Below are positions 16,094 to 24,047 of a stretch of 64,000 nucleotides of DNA, in pieces. The position numbers and the translations under genes were made by a program. Under the pieces are notes generated by a model. It searched no databases. It saw only the letters and a list, made by a program, of their open reading frames with translations, and was not told the DNA's origin. Numbering within the stretch: the stretch's first letter is position 1; each line of letters begins with the position of its first letter. This DNA comes from a virus: the IMG/VR virus record IMGVR_UViG_3300050132_000146, positions 1 to 64,000 of that record; one strand, 5' to 3'.

Positions 16094-16945
16094 ATGCAAA
16101 AATCATCAGTACTAGCAAACTGGCCCGTGAGCCAGCAATCCATCGAACAGTTCGATGTTGTTGATTTTGACGGAAGTGTTCGTGCACCAGCGGCGACATT
16201 CCGAAAGACAACCACGTATGAGTTCGTCGGTCTTGGTGGTATCCCTACCACTCAACAGTCTTTCATGTCTATGACACCAATGCTTTCAATCCCATTCAGT
16301 GAACTCGGAATCGCCGAATCCGGCAACGCTGAGTTCAAGATGTTCTTGTCCAAGCATGAAACGATGGGAAATATCTTCCTCATCAAGATGCACATGATTC
16401 GTCTGAACACGAAGTTCTCGGTAATCCAGGACAATGTAACCACCCCAGGAGTCGATGGTGCTGATGCAACGATTACACAAACATCACTCATCGTCCCGAA
16501 CTACACATCAGGTGTAGGACTTGCTCCAGTCTGGACTATGCCAGAGGCATCCGATTACGACTTCTGGCTTCTGTCGAAGTGTCCGTACACAGATCGTGGA
16601 CAGGCACATTTCTTCGCGGCCAAGAAGTCGAACAAGATGACTATCGGTAGACCTCCGCTTCCAAACTGCTTTGGCGACACCCGCTTCTGCATTGGAAATG
16701 AGGAATGGTGCCGACGTGGCGCATCTGATCCAATCGAGGTCGCCAAGGCTGCGGTAAAGGCAGCATTCATCAATCAGTGGCAGACGGACCTTCTTACCGA
16801 ACAGGCCAAAGAGGTTTCGAAGCGAATCTTCCGGTTCGATATTGAGACACAGAAACAGGTACCAACTGTTCCAAACTTCGCAACTGACTGCGGAGCTGTC
16901 GCCCATCAGGCAATCAGCAATATCATGTCAATGGTTGTTGAATAA
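16094..16945 (+). CDS. E2-like conjugating protein (PRTRC protein B / Prok-E2_D-like)
   Basis: 283 residues. The key block is residues 186-233: RPPLPNCFGDTRFCIGN followed by a helix ending AAFINQWQTDL. This matches the PRTRC protein B pattern (aPLxNVxxxGxVCxGN then a Phe-rich segment), the E2-like family known as Prok-E2_D. Cys199 in FCIGN is the likely thioester Cys; Cys192 is the alternative. The N-terminal 150 residues are beta-rich and unassigned. It follows the ubiquitin-like gene across a terminator and precedes the 80-residue gene and ThiF. The assignment rests on this motif and on synteny; overall similarity to known PRTRC B looks low. Confidence 0.6.
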   Translation: MQKSSVLANWPVSQQSIEQFDVVDFDGSVRAPAATFRKTTTYEFVGLGGIPTTQQSFMSMTPMLSIPFSELGIAESGNAEFKMFLSKHETMGNIFLIKMHMIRLNTKFSVIQDNVTTPGVDGADATITQTSLIVPNYTSGVGLAPVWTMPEASDYDFWLLSKCPYTDRGQAHFFAAKKSNKMTIGRPPLPNCFGDTRFCIGNEEWCRRGASDPIEVAKAAVKAAFINQWQTDLLTEQAKEVSKRIFRFDIETQKQVPTVPNFATDCGAVAHQAISNIMSMVVE

Positions 16946-16946
16946 T

Positions 16947-17189
16947 ATGAAAGTACAACTTCACGGTGCCACTCGTGAGCAATTCGAGATTGGCCAAACA
17001 TTCGCATTCACATCCTGGCAAAAGCGGTCAGATCCAGGTAAAACGCTGCGTCAGATGGAAAACATCAAAAAGCGTAGTTCATCTGCCGAATTCTCATTGT
17101 CGGAGGCATTCCCAACAGGAGTTCCTGTTCCGGATATTACCAACATCCAGAAACCCCAACGCCTAGAATCAGAGCCACTATTCCCATGA
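16947..17189 (+). CDS. Small protein within the conjugation cassette, unknown
   Basis: 80 residues from ATG 16947 directly after the E2-like stop. The first half is mixed (MKVQLHGATREQFEIGQTFA), the second Ser/Pro-rich and probably disordered. It overlaps the ThiF gene by ATGA. It may be a structural partner or second small modifier; there is no terminal Gly-Gly. Confidence 0.6.
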   Translation: MKVQLHGATREQFEIGQTFAFTSWQKRSDPGKTLRQMENIKKRSSSAEFSLSEAFPTGVPVPDITNIQKPQRLESEPLFP

Positions 17190-17899
17190 CCCCAAAACAC
17201 ATCCACGTAATCGGTTGCGGAGGCGTTGCCTCGCACCTACTCACTGCGCTCATTCAGACCGCAGAATTCGCCATGGACTGTCCCACCATCCACTTCTGGG
17301 ATGGTGACAAGTACGAGGACAAGAATATCGCTCGCCAGTTCCTTGCAAAAGGACGTGAGGGTCAATCGAAGTCTGAAGTATTCGCTGAGTACTATGGCGC
17401 TCTCTACGGAGGAACCATCATCGCTCACGATCAGTATTTCTTCGCTGACACATACACCATCGAAGAGAACTCCTTGATCATCTGCGTTGTGGACAACCAC
17501 CGTGGACGGCGTGAATGCAGGGAATCAGCAAGGCGCTCAAGTTCCATACTTGTTTCTGGTGCAAATGAGACGGAATCAGGTGAGGCATGGGTGTGGCTTC
17601 GTGAGAACGAGGGAAAGAATACTGATCCTTGGGTTCGCTATCCTGACCTTGAGACAGACGTTGGTATTGACCCGCTTCACGCGCAGGGTTGTCAGTCCGA
17701 ACTTGCAATCGTGGACAATCCACAGATCCCTGCTGGTAACATGCTCACTGCGGCGTGTATCGTGGGCCTTATTCAGGGAACGATCCTTGGTACCGAGGAG
17801 TATTGGGGCTACAGGTACAACCCAGCAGAGTACCGTTTCGTGCGGAATGGTCTCTTTGGTAAAACATTCGCACAACTGGAGACCACGACTACGCTATGA
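17186..17899 (+). CDS. ThiF/E1-like adenylating enzyme (PRTRC ThiF type)
   Basis: 237 residues forming one Rossmann adenylation domain. IHVIGCGGVASHLL at residues 6-19 has the GxGGxxS nucleotide loop. FWDGDKYEDKNIARQF at 37-52 contains the D-x-D, Asn, Arg and Gln residues that bind ATP. Asp103 in VVDN is the Mg-linked Asp of the family. GCQSE at 168-172 places Cys169 where E1 enzymes carry their thioester Cys, just before IPAGNMLTAAC. E1 enzymes adenylate the C-terminus of a ubiquitin-like protein and pass it to an E2, matching the genes before it. No extra UFD or domain fusion. It overlaps both neighbours by 4 bases. Confidence 0.88.
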   Translation: MTPKHIHVIGCGGVASHLLTALIQTAEFAMDCPTIHFWDGDKYEDKNIARQFLAKGREGQSKSEVFAEYYGALYGGTIIAHDQYFFADTYTIEENSLIICVVDNHRGRRECRESARRSSSILVSGANETESGEAWVWLRENEGKNTDPWVRYPDLETDVGIDPLHAQGCQSELAIVDNPQIPAGNMLTAACIVGLIQGTILGTEEYWGYRYNPAEYRFVRNGLFGKTFAQLETTTTL

Positions 17900-19833
17900 A
17901 CCATAATCCGCACGGAATTACAAATGACCAGATCCCGGAAGGTTGGAGACTTCTGACGGTAGAAGAACTTAGTGTTCTCGCAACAAGAGCGTATGGTGCG
18001 CAATATTGGGATTGCGATAATGGTGAGTTTAGGTTTAACTCATCATTCAGAGATCGATCAGGATCAAACGTTGGTGTAGCAACTACCTCAATCGTGCCCA
18101 ACGGATGGTCGGCAACAAACCAAATACACGAACCAATGCAAACAAACCGAATGACAGCAGATCAGTATGTTGACTGCTACAATCCAGATCAAGTTCCACT
18201 TGATTCTGTGCCAGATGGGTGGAGGATCATGTCCAGAACTGAAGCCACACCAATAAGGTTGGTTGATGGAGCTAAATATTGGTACGGTGCACCACGAGTT
18301 CCGGTCTTCCGATTTGCATCGGAAGAAAGAAACGGAATAGGAACAAGCCAAGTTGGAGGTTCCGACACCTGCATCGTTCCCATCTCGTGGGTTGATCCAA
18401 GGACCGTTGTGACACCAAACCGAATGACCCAACAGCAGTTCGATGACTCGTTCAACCCAAGCGATCTCACACTCGATCAGATCGAAGATGGTTGGACCAT
18501 CGTAAGTCGAACTGTTTCTGAACCTGGCGAATGGATACACGGAGCTGAGTGGTGGGATGGTGATGCGTGGTCTGATTCTGAGGGTACCCTTGGACGTGGG
18601 TGTTATGGTGATACTGTTGTAACCATTCGAATCAGAATTAACCCACAGACTGAATCGGTTGATGACGTGCCCGAACCAGAGCCTGAGCGTCACTTCAACA
18701 TCGTCGCCGAAGTCCAACGAATCGAACCATCCTTCACAATGGCTGAAATCCTTTCCACGTTCGCAACGTGTGGTGAAGAGTCGCAAGGAAGGGTGGATAG
18801 GTTGTTGGCTAGAGACCGTCAGTCTGATTATGACTCGTGGGAACGCTCGGCTCGCATTAACTCTGGTAGGCGTTCAACAAGAATCGTATGCGCCATTCAG
18901 TGTGCACTTCTCGCATTCGCTCACCCTGAGATCACCCAGGTCACACCAATTGCCACGCCAACCCCTCCGGTGGCACCAGCAACGCCTCCGGTGGGCTTGC
19001 GTGAATATCACAACCCTCGTAATGTCACTCTGGACGACATGGATGGGTGGACGCTTTGTCGGGTCGGTGAGCATATTCAAGGCAGTCGTATTGATGGTGC
19101 GCAATACTGGAATATTGATTCAAGAACATGGAGATATCAGTATTCCAGTGATCGCTACACCCTCTTCTACCCAGAAGAAACCATTCGTAAGCCCGGATCT
19201 ATGGGTCCGCCACCAGACCCTAACTCACCGGACCCTATTGTTCGCCTGACCATAGCGTGCCGTCGAAAGACGACTCCCGACATCAAATCGGCCATCTTCA
19301 CAAACCCCGCATCCTCAATTGTCTACACCCTGGCAAGGATAGAGATCAGTGAGAATGGTTGGTACAACACTCTGGAGGAGCAGCCTAAGACCCATGATGA
19401 ATGGGTTACGTGGCTTAATGCTTGTACTACCGAGGCCCCGCCACCTCCAGTCGTTGAACCTCCGCAACCGAATGATGATGGGGCACCCGCGTTCACTGTT
19501 CGAGTAACATGGAATAATACATGCGTATTGATTCATCATCAGCCATCCACTACTCCGTTTTCGTCAGAAGTTATTGTGCCAAATCACATTGCTCGCCGTG
19601 GAGCTGATGCGGTATATGATTATATTAATAGAGAGAGGAGTCTTGCCCCGGTTTCGGGAGAAACCGTTCTTGGTAGTATTGAGCACAATTCAACATACAG
19701 ATACAATGAACGTGATCTTGAAATCCCAATGTTCAATCCTCTTGAAGAATGGCAAAGAGCCAATGGAATCGTCGAAGAAACTGACGAGGAAGAATCAGAA
19801 GATGAACACGAGGACGAAGACGAAGATATTTAA
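17896..19833 (+). CDS. Four-repeat protein between E1 and JAMM genes, novel
   Basis: 645 residues. Four copies of a roughly 65-residue module begin near residues 4, 92, 186 and 373, with signature NPxxLTxDQIxDGW-(R/T)-(I/L)-xxR...GAxYW...FR. Between repeats 3 and 4 is a helical segment (HFNIVAEVQRIEPSFTM) and a Thr/Pro linker. A C-terminal domain (residues about 490-620, FTVRVTWNNTC onward) precedes an acidic tail DEEESEDEHEDEDEDI. No known family recognised. It starts inside the E1 stop (ATGA) and precedes the JAMM gene, so it belongs to the cassette. A conjugation target, scaffold or E3-like adaptor is possible, but no RING or HECT features are visible. Confidence 0.8.
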   Translation: MNHNPHGITNDQIPEGWRLLTVEELSVLATRAYGAQYWDCDNGEFRFNSSFRDRSGSNVGVATTSIVPNGWSATNQIHEPMQTNRMTADQYVDCYNPDQVPLDSVPDGWRIMSRTEATPIRLVDGAKYWYGAPRVPVFRFASEERNGIGTSQVGGSDTCIVPISWVDPRTVVTPNRMTQQQFDDSFNPSDLTLDQIEDGWTIVSRTVSEPGEWIHGAEWWDGDAWSDSEGTLGRGCYGDTVVTIRIRINPQTESVDDVPEPEPERHFNIVAEVQRIEPSFTMAEILSTFATCGEESQGRVDRLLARDRQSDYDSWERSARINSGRRSTRIVCAIQCALLAFAHPEITQVTPIATPTPPVAPATPPVGLREYHNPRNVTLDDMDGWTLCRVGEHIQGSRIDGAQYWNIDSRTWRYQYSSDRYTLFYPEETIRKPGSMGPPPDPNSPDPIVRLTIACRRKTTPDIKSAIFTNPASSIVYTLARIEISENGWYNTLEEQPKTHDEWVTWLNACTTEAPPPPVVEPPQPNDDGAPAFTVRVTWNNTCVLIHHQPSTTPFSSEVIVPNHIARRGADAVYDYINRERSLAPVSGETVLGSIEHNSTYRYNERDLEIPMFNPLEEWQRANGIVEETDEEESEDEHEDEDEDI

Positions 19834-19857
19834 CCCAGAAAAACAACCAGCACACCC

Positions 19858-21399
19858 ATGATCTACATCAACGACAAGAATGAGGTTCTCGAACGTCGAG
19901 AAACCTCCATTGGTTCAGCCTTCGTTTCAACCAGGATTAAGGCAATCCCAATCGCACAACGAGCCTACATCAACTTCCAAAAAAAGATGCCGCTCGCAAT
20001 GTGGCGTCAGATGATTGGATTCTTCCTGTGGTCTCAAAAGGAGCATAAGTCCGAGGCACAGGTCACTGGATTCATCCACCAAGATACTGGTGAGTGGTTC
20101 ATGATTCCTTTCCACCAGATCGGTATTGGAATGACAACCAAGGAGGTTGAGGGTGGTGACAATATTTCCCTATGGGAGCAAATCATACAAGCCGGATTCG
20201 GTCCAAACCCAATCTTCACCGGCCATCACCATTGTACTTCGTCTGCGTTCGCCTCTGGTACAGACACTACCGACGAGTACACGAACAAGCCCCAAGGAGT
20301 ACACATCACAATCGGCAAGTTGGACTCAAACCCACTTGACCTACATTGCCGAGCAAAGCTGTCGTTCATGGGTCAGTTCAATCAGGAAACTGGAGAGGTA
20401 ATCTCACCTGGAAGCTCAATCCTTCTACCATCTCACCCTCTTGAGTTCGTTGAAACCGGACTTCGTAATGAGGATGTTGGCGGAATGAATGACGTTCTCA
20501 TCAAGCAGATCACTGAGTTCTTCCTGCTCAAGAAGGAGGAGTGGGAATTCCCAGAGGAGTGGAAGGCGCGAATGACAAAACAGTCTTACGCCACACACAG
20601 CACAGTCACATACACACCAGGGGGTCATCTATCCTGGAAGGACAGCAAGAAGCGCCCAAAGTCCCGGTGCCCGGCGAATACGAAGTATCCGCTGGTTCTG
20701 GTAAACAGCGTGGTAAACATCTGCGCAAATCCGCTAAATACAACCGCATGGTTCGACGCGGTAAGAGAGGCGGTCACTAAGAAGGAGCCAGAGAAGCTCG
20801 AAAACTTCTTCAATGAAATGTGTGATCGGTGCGGATATGCCAAACCAAATAAGGAATGGTGTTGGGCGTGGCTTGAAGCGTGGGAGATTGCTGACCTTCT
20901 CTTGAATTGCAAGAGTGGCACCGACTATGTATTTGACAACCTTCCTGGAGAGTACTACGATGCGCTTCTGGTTAGCGTTGTTGTGGCCATGTATGAGTCG
21001 GACATCAATGCAGAAGCGTTCCGCGCATACTTCACCAACAACAAGGCTCTTGAGAATACCGGTAATGACCCAGCTTTCAAGGAGTGCGGAATCCACACGC
21101 TCAATATCGGCAAGAAGCCAAATACTGGCATCTGGAATCTGTATCAGAAGATGTACGACAAGGCATCCAACGAGTTCATTGATCGTCACTCAACCGTGAA
21201 CAAGGAGGCTCAGACAATCTTTGAGGCCAAGTTTAAGGAAATGGGAGTTCCAAAGGAAGAACTTGTGTTCGATGCCGGTGAAGACCCAGAGTCCGAATTC
21301 TACGGATACTCTGCCGAAGAGATCGCTCAAATGGAAGGGTATGGACTCACATTCCCTGATTACCAGGGAAGCAGCTCATACGCAGGAAGAATCCTCTAA
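19858..21399 (+). CDS. JAMM/MPN metallo-isopeptidase-like protein with C-terminal extension (PRTRC protein A-like)
   Basis: 513 residues. The complete JAMM zinc signature is present: His123-x-His125-x7-Ser133-x2-Asp136 in GHHHCTSSAFASGTD, with Glu66 in SEAQVTGF as the upstream catalytic Glu. JAMM enzymes remove or process ubiquitin-like modifiers. Here it would mature the ubiquitin-like protein, whose Lys-rich tail hides any diglycine-type end, or reverse conjugation. The domain spans about residues 10-200. The following 310 residues are unassigned and include a Cys pair (CDRCGYAKPNKEWCW) and helices. The gene closes the cassette, 24 bases after the repeat protein. Confidence 0.85.
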   Translation: MIYINDKNEVLERRETSIGSAFVSTRIKAIPIAQRAYINFQKKMPLAMWRQMIGFFLWSQKEHKSEAQVTGFIHQDTGEWFMIPFHQIGIGMTTKEVEGGDNISLWEQIIQAGFGPNPIFTGHHHCTSSAFASGTDTTDEYTNKPQGVHITIGKLDSNPLDLHCRAKLSFMGQFNQETGEVISPGSSILLPSHPLEFVETGLRNEDVGGMNDVLIKQITEFFLLKKEEWEFPEEWKARMTKQSYATHSTVTYTPGGHLSWKDSKKRPKSRCPANTKYPLVLVNSVVNICANPLNTTAWFDAVREAVTKKEPEKLENFFNEMCDRCGYAKPNKEWCWAWLEAWEIADLLLNCKSGTDYVFDNLPGEYYDALLVSVVVAMYESDINAEAFRAYFTNNKALENTGNDPAFKECGIHTLNIGKKPNTGIWNLYQKMYDKASNEFIDRHSTVNKEAQTIFEAKFKEMGVPKEELVFDAGEDPESEFYGYSAEEIAQMEGYGLTFPDYQGSSSYAGRIL

Positions 21400-21403
21400 C
21401 AAT

Positions 21404-21568
21404 ATGGAAGAACTACGAATCGAACCAAAAGACAAAGATCCGCCATCTGTACTTGATGAAATCATGTCGAAGGCACAAGAGGTATCTATTCGAAAGATGC
21501 GAGAAGCCGCATCCGAGTACCTGGACTTAATACACAGGGCAGCCAAGAACCTCCTAAAGTCAGAATGA
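21404..21568 (+). CDS. Small helical protein
   Basis: 54 residues from ATG 21404, five bases after the JAMM stop. Charged and helical throughout (RKMREAASEYLDLIHRAAKN). The end overlaps the next gene by ATGA, so it probably shares the cassette transcript. Confidence 0.55.
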   Translation: MEELRIEPKDKDPPSVLDEIMSKAQEVSIRKMREAASEYLDLIHRAAKNLLKSE

Positions 21569-21951
21569 CCCGACTCCGATCCCACGAATATTTCATTACT
21601 GCGTGGGTCGAGATCATCAGTCTGTATCCAAAACGACCCATTTCAGAACTACTGGAGTGGACGGATAGAAGCATTCGGGCCTGGATGGGCTGCAAGGTTG
21701 CTGTCATAAAGGCTCGTGATGCCGACTCAAAGAAACTGTCGTCTCTATGCTCAAGGTTTGTATCGGTTCACAAGCGACAGCACAGGCTGTATAATGAACT
21801 GATGATCCTTGAGTTTAGAGACGATCCAATGGGCTCGAAAGAGCGAAGGAAGACAACAAGAAGAATGAACACGCTGATCGACAAACACCACCCGATGATG
21901 CAGGAACTTGAGTGGCTTGGGTTGGAGGTTTTGGCGGTTACTGGTGGTTAA
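21565..21951 (+). CDS. Small basic helical protein, unknown
   Basis: 128 residues, Arg/Lys/His-rich with SELLEWTDRSIRAWMGCKV, which could be a helix-turn-helix-like pair of helices. A DNA-binding role is possible but unproven. ATGA coupled to the previous gene. Confidence 0.6.
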   Translation: MTRLRSHEYFITAWVEIISLYPKRPISELLEWTDRSIRAWMGCKVAVIKARDADSKKLSSLCSRFVSVHKRQHRLYNELMILEFRDDPMGSKERRKTTRRMNTLIDKHHPMMQELEWLGLEVLAVTGG

Positions 21952-21952
21952 T

Positions 21953-22222
21953 ATGCAATACACCGTAAACATTGTTGCTGCCGCAATCAAATGCGAGGAA
22001 CGAATCTGGTCGCTTCCGGCACCAGCAAGACACGCTGACATCAGGGTGTGGATATTCAAGAGAAAGATGCCAGATGATAGTCTTGGAGAGTGTGGATTCC
22101 TTCTGAGTGACGGAACCTTCGCAAGAAGGTCCGTGGCACACTTCATCGCAACACAATCTGGACAAATCCTTCGAAAAGAAGACGAATCTGTATACGAACT
22201 CAACACAGAAATGCTATGGTAA
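21953..22222 (+). CDS. Hypothetical protein
   Basis: 89 residues from ATG 21953 (leader GGTGGTTAAT). Mixed alpha/beta composition (QYTVNIVAAAIKCEERIWSL). It overlaps the following gene by 7 bases. Not recognised. Confidence 0.55.
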   Translation: MQYTVNIVAAAIKCEERIWSLPAPARHADIRVWIFKRKMPDDSLGECGFLLSDGTFARRSVAHFIATQSGQILRKEDESVYELNTEMLW

Positions 22223-22668
22223 CAAACGAAAAACAAGAAAGAATCCTCCGTGGTTTAATCCACCTAAGCATATTCGGATGCGCTCCACAAGATGAGATTG
22301 AAGATCCGAAGCGCTACAAACTCGGCCTTGACTATGCCATTGATCGCATGATCAGTGTGGCTAAGATTTACGATCTTGGTGCACCGTTCATCCACAAGAA
22401 GCACTGGACAGGAAACTCAGTCGCATACCTTATCGACTACTGGATTAAGTACCAACTATCACTACCTCAAGAGCATGAAATCACAACCATGTCCATTCTG
22501 CGGAAAAAAGCCAACGTGGCAACCAGGGGTAAAGACGGAAAGTTCGTGTCTAAAGCACGAGTGCCCGAATGGGGTGATGAGGGTTTACCTGTTTCGGAAG
22601 GTACGGGAGAGGGCGGTGGAAGTGTGGAACCGGAGGGTTCTGGGGTTGAGCCTGAGATAGTATTTTAA
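22216..22668 (+). CDS. Hypothetical protein with Gly/Glu-rich tail
   Basis: 150 residues: a compact N-terminal 110 (IDRMISVAKIYDLGAPFIHK) and a disordered tail with SEGTGEGGGSVEPEG. No domain recognised. The tail does not end in Gly-Gly, so I do not call it a second modifier. Confidence 0.55.
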   Translation: MVTNEKQERILRGLIHLSIFGCAPQDEIEDPKRYKLGLDYAIDRMISVAKIYDLGAPFIHKKHWTGNSVAYLIDYWIKYQLSLPQEHEITTMSILRKKANVATRGKDGKFVSKARVPEWGDEGLPVSEGTGEGGGSVEPEGSGVEPEIVF

Positions 22669-22690
22669 CCAAAACAAAACAAAACACAAA

Positions 22691-23053
22691 ATGATAACAC
22701 CGTTTCAAATCTACCTCTGGGGAATCTGCGATCAGGTTCAGTTTGGAGCTACCGCCATGGCCTTCATCTTTGGAGCTGCCTCTATTATTTCATCCGTTGT
22801 ATGGTGCATCCTGTTTGAAGATAATGAGAAACAGGCCAGAAACTCTGCATCAAGAGTATTTATATTATCTGCTCCATTATTCGCGCTGATGATGGCTCTA
22901 ATCATGTTCCTTCCAACCTCAAAAACTATTGCGTGTATGTACGTAATACCAGCAGTAGCGAACTCAACACCGATTCAAAAGGACATTCCTGAGGTTTACA
23001 AGATGGCTATTGATAAGTTCAAGAGCGAGTTGAAAACACCTTCTTCTAAGTAA
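22691..23053 (+). CDS. Small membrane protein with two helices
   Basis: 120 residues after a long AACCAAAACAAAACAAAACAC leader. Two hydrophobic segments, residues 16-40 (AMAFIFGAASIISSVVWCIL) and 57-85 (FILSAPLFALMMALIMFLP), with a short charged C-terminus. Topology is holin-like, but the location is far from other lysis candidates. Followed by two terminators. Confidence 0.6.
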   Translation: MITPFQIYLWGICDQVQFGATAMAFIFGAASIISSVVWCILFEDNEKQARNSASRVFILSAPLFALMMALIMFLPTSKTIACMYVIPAVANSTPIQKDIPEVYKMAIDKFKSELKTPSSK

Positions 23054-23059
23054 CACTTT

Positions 23060-23079
23060 CCACGGCACTAACGTCGTGG
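23060..23079 (+). terminator. Short hairpin terminator
   Basis: CCACGGC / GTCGTGG (one G-T pair) with a 6-base loop followed by TTTT, 7 bases after gene 22691. Confidence 0.55.
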
Positions 23080-23103
23080 TTTTCTGGGTAGGTATAAGGG
23101 ATG

Positions 23104-23139
23104 CCCGCCAGTAGCTCGTGTGAGTTACTGGCGGGTTTT
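23104..23139 (+). terminator. Strong intrinsic terminator
   Basis: CCCGCCAGTA / TACTGGCGGG with an inner CTC-gtgt-GAG gives about 14 continuous pairs including one G-T, followed by TTTTG. It ends the 21.4-23.0 kb unit. Confidence 0.8.
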
Positions 23140-23142
23140 GTT

Positions 23143-23225
23143 TAGAGTTCTGGGTATCGTTAGATTCAGCAGATCCGCAAGCGCTTGTCTACGGGACTTG
23201 ATGGGTAGCGGAACCCAGAACTCTA
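23143..23225 (+). promoter_or_regulatory. Long-arm stem element C upstream of gene 23232
   Basis: Perfect 13-bp arms TAGAGTTCTGGGT (23143-23155) and ACCCAGAACTCTA (23213-23225) enclose 57 bases. The right arm ends 6 bases before the ATG at 23232, so the whole 5' leader is folded. It directly follows a terminator, implying that a new transcript starts here. Confidence 0.6.
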
Positions 23226-23231
23226 CACAAC

Positions 23232-23450
23232 ATGAAACCACTCGACAAGAACGGAAGAGAGATTAAGGTTGGGGATTTGGTGAGGCTCACCACAACATTC
23301 AATGATTATCTTCATCCAGAACGAAAGTTTGAGGTGTTTGATTCCGATCAGGGCCTAAATCTATCTGACGGGTTCTTCTACAAGCGCCTCGAAGACTTCC
23401 GTAACGGACCAGACTGCGCATACCACTCCGTTGAAATCGTTTCACCTTAA
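23232..23450 (+). CDS. Small hypothetical protein (SH3-like composition)
   Basis: 72 residues starting KPLDKNGREIKVGDLVRLT, the opening of small SH3/KOW-like barrel proteins common in phages. Such proteins bind nucleic acids or partners; no function can be assigned. First gene after stem element C. Confidence 0.6.
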   Translation: MKPLDKNGREIKVGDLVRLTTTFNDYLHPERKFEVFDSDQGLNLSDGFFYKRLEDFRNGPDCAYHSVEIVSP

Positions 23451-23463
23451 CCAACACACAACC

Positions 23464-23682
23464 ATGCTTACGAAAGAACAGTTACAGGAATGGGATGAAC
23501 TTGAAAAAGAATACCTGGCTTGGCCTGGAAATACAGCGGGAAGAGAGGTTGCTGTTGAGGATATGAAAATACACCTATTCAAACACCGCCACTGCCTACG
23601 TAAACACGTCGCCGCATCCATGGTAATGAGCGATGCGATCAGGAATGGTAGGGAGATGGCCGCGCAGACTTCTCATATTTAG
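23464..23682 (+). CDS. Small helical protein
   Basis: 72 residues from ATG 23464 (leader CCAACACACAACC). Helical, with several His residues (LFKHRHCLRKHVAAS). Unknown. Confidence 0.5.
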   Translation: MLTKEQLQEWDELEKEYLAWPGNTAGREVAVEDMKIHLFKHRHCLRKHVAASMVMSDAIRNGREMAAQTSHI

Positions 23683-23684
23683 CC

Positions 23685-24005
23685 ATGAAAAGACCGAAGA
23701 TTACGCCTGGACAGTGGAGTTACGGAGAAGAGGACGAAGAAGGACATTTCGTTATCGAGTCCATTCAACCAAATAAACACGACTGTTGTGTGTGTTATGG
23801 GGCTGGATGGTATGAAGAGGGTCGTAATGATGGACCGGCAAACGCCAAAGCCATCGCGGCACTTCCGTTGTTGTTGGATGCGTTGGAGAAGATCTGTAAA
23901 AACTTTGAGTCACTGTATTCAGGTGACAATAGAGAGCATCTTGAGTACCAAGGATCATACGTAGAAGCAAAGAAAGCCCTACTCGCAGCCGGATACACGG
24001 AATAA
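23685..24005 (+). CDS. Phage protein of the ANAxAIAALP-type small family
   Basis: 106 residues. The end of the domain (NDGPANAKAIAALPLLLDALEKICK...AKKALLAAGY) matches a very common small phage family whose members end NAxLIAAAPELLEALxxxxxxxxxALxxAG. The function of that family is not established. Starts two bases after the previous stop. Confidence 0.7.
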   Translation: MKRPKITPGQWSYGEEDEEGHFVIESIQPNKHDCCVCYGAGWYEEGRNDGPANAKAIAALPLLLDALEKICKNFESLYSGDNREHLEYQGSYVEAKKALLAAGYTE

Positions 24006-24047
24006 TCTCCAACAGCATTGATAGCGTTGGTCGCACTACAACTACCC

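Noticed and set aside
15612-16211. Minus-strand 199-codon frame across the ubiquitin-like gene and terminator
   Set aside because: Runs through a terminator and palindrome and has no family resemblance; a shadow of gene 15675.
22216-22668. Second ubiquitin-like modifier from its Gly-rich tail
   Set aside because: The tail ends in PEIVF, is low-complexity, and the body has no beta-grasp pattern.
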